From NCBI GenBank assembly GCA_040507895.1, contig JBEVNX010000158.1, positions 1 to 31,345 on the forward strand: 31,345 nucleotides of DNA. The letters run 5' to 3'. Made by a program: the position numbers and the translations under genes. A model generated the notes under the pieces. That model searched no databases and was not told the origin of the DNA. It saw only the letters and a list, made by a program, of their open reading frames with translations. Source of the DNA: JBEVNX01 sp040507895. GTDB lineage: Bacteria > Desulfobacterota > Binatia > JACPRU01. Shown one piece after another: positions 30,764 through 31,345 of the stretch; positions within the stretch are counted from its first letter, which is position 1, and every line of letters begins with the position of its first letter.

Positions 30764-31345
30764 TTGAGTCGCCGCGTGTCGTCACGCGTCGCCATGGCGG
30801 CAGCGAGCATGGCGGCGAGCTTCCTCGCTCTCGAAGTCGCCGTTCGCGTCGTCACCGCCTCGGATCGGAACTATCTGGACGAGATCTCCTCAGCGCGCGC
30901 GCTCGCGCCCGGCGGCGATCTCGCCCTAGGCGACCTGGTCCGCCCGACTGCCGACGACTCGATCGTTTATGAGTTGAAGCCTGGAGTGCGCGGCCGCTTC
31001 CTCGGCGCCCCCGTGGCGGTCAACTCGCTCGGCATGCGCGACGACGAGCGTGAGCTCCCGAAGAGGCCGCAGACGTTTCGGATCGTCGGGCTCGGGGATT
31101 CCCTCATGTTCGGCTGGGGCGTGCGGCTCGAGGAGACTTTTCTGGCGCTGCTCGAGAAAGAGCTGAACGCGCGCTCTTCGGAGCGGAGGTTCGAGGTCTG
31201 GAACCTTGCGGTACCGGGCTACAACAGCGTGCAGGAGGTCGAGACTTTCGCCGCCAAGGCGGATGGCATCAGGCCCGACTTGGTGATCGTCAACTGGGTC
31301 GGGAACGACATGGACTTGCCGAGCTTTCTTGCAGAGAGCCCCGAC
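30764..31345 (+). CDS. Membrane-anchored SGNH/GDSL-hydrolase-like protein (N-terminal part)
   Basis: The frame is open to the window edge, so at least 194 residues are seen. An N-terminal hydrophobic segment (VAMAAASMAASFLALEVAV) is a signal anchor. The catalytic block I serine is in IVGLGDSLMFGWGV, block II glycine in NLAVPGYNSVQE, and block III asparagine in VNWVGNDMDLP. The expected C-terminal D-x-x-H block lies beyond the edge. Such proteins often act as periplasmic acyl or acetyl esterases. The region SLGMRDDERELPKRPQTFRI resembles the lead-in of SGNH proteins from polysaccharide-related loci. The start may be TTG 30764 (SD-like GGGAG upstream), GTG 30776 or ATG 30794. The Fur-type gene ends 79 bases upstream. 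Confidence 0.82.
   Translation, partial: MSRRVSSRVAMAAASMAASFLALEVAVRVVTASDRNYLDEISSARALAPGGDLALGDLVRPTADDSIVYELKPGVRGRFLGAPVAVNSLGMRDDERELPKRPQTFRIVGLGDSLMFGWGVRLEETFLALLEKELNARSSERRFEVWNLAVPGYNSVQEVETFAAKADGIRPDLVIVNWVGNDMDLPSFLAESPD

Overview
The window is a GC-rich stretch of a Gram-negative bacterial chromosome. The evidence is strong G/C preference at third codon positions, GTG/TTG starts, Shine-Dalgarno (SD) sites of the GGAGG type, and a TolC/HlyD/EmrB-type tripartite exporter that needs an outer membrane. The gene mix (many amidases, dehydrogenases, a luciferase-like oxidoreductase, several methyltransferases) resembles soil or metagenomic Deltaproteobacteria/Binatota-like genomes; that placement is inference and weak. 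I see no rRNA, tRNA, CRISPR array, transposase, integrase or phage gene.

Layout. (1) 1-5224, plus strand: a tightly packed run of a peroxidase-like CMD protein (end only), a GFA-family zinc protein, a GNAT acetyltransferase, a winged-helix methyltransferase, an alpha/beta-hydrolase fused to a class III nucleotide cyclase, and an amidase. (2) 5267-8755, minus strand: APH-like kinase, core MetE-like protein and MBL-fold hydrolase, likely one unit. (3) 8857-10472, plus: a broken zinc alcohol dehydrogenase remnant followed by an intact luciferase-like oxidoreductase. (4) 10637-12910, minus: a small membrane protein, a YpfJ-type zinc metallopeptidase and a decayed alpha/beta hydrolase. (5) 13049-17033, plus: the three-gene efflux operon, with 4-base overlapping junctions. 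(6) 17064-18965, minus: a 2-hydroxyacid dehydrogenase and a cytidylate-kinase-like protein fused to a BON domain. (7) 19233-21804: convergent formamidase/acetamidase and amidase. (8) 21913-23436, minus: cupin and fatty-acid desaturase. (9) 23690-25351, plus: methyltransferase and a DUF1993-like protein. (10) 25299-26941: two small exported proteins flanked by gene fragments on both strands. (11) 26916-27692: an ICMT/PEMT-like membrane methyltransferase. (12) 27719-31345: an aromatic amino acid decarboxylase (minus), divergent from an SDR dehydrogenase, a Fur/PerR-type regulator and the start of an SGNH-hydrolase-like membrane protein.

The genes look like an accessory metabolic neighbourhood (amide hydrolysis, redox enzymes, methyl transfer, export) rather than one pathway. 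At least five gene remnants with frameshifts, stop codons or missing ends lie in the window, so the region is either decaying or carries sequencing indels. I did not find a convincing new multi-gene system. The best leads are the hydrolase-cyclase fusion with a non-canonical cyclase motif, the kinase-BON fusion, the MetE-like/MBL/kinase cluster, and the two opposed gene remnants at 26513-26941. That remnant region also accounts for the only span longer than 300 bases (26481-26818) without an intact gene. The gaps at 18966-19232 (divergent, upstream of the hydroxyacid dehydrogenase and the formamidase) and 29159-29366 (divergent, upstream of the decarboxylase and the SDR) hold nothing I can name.
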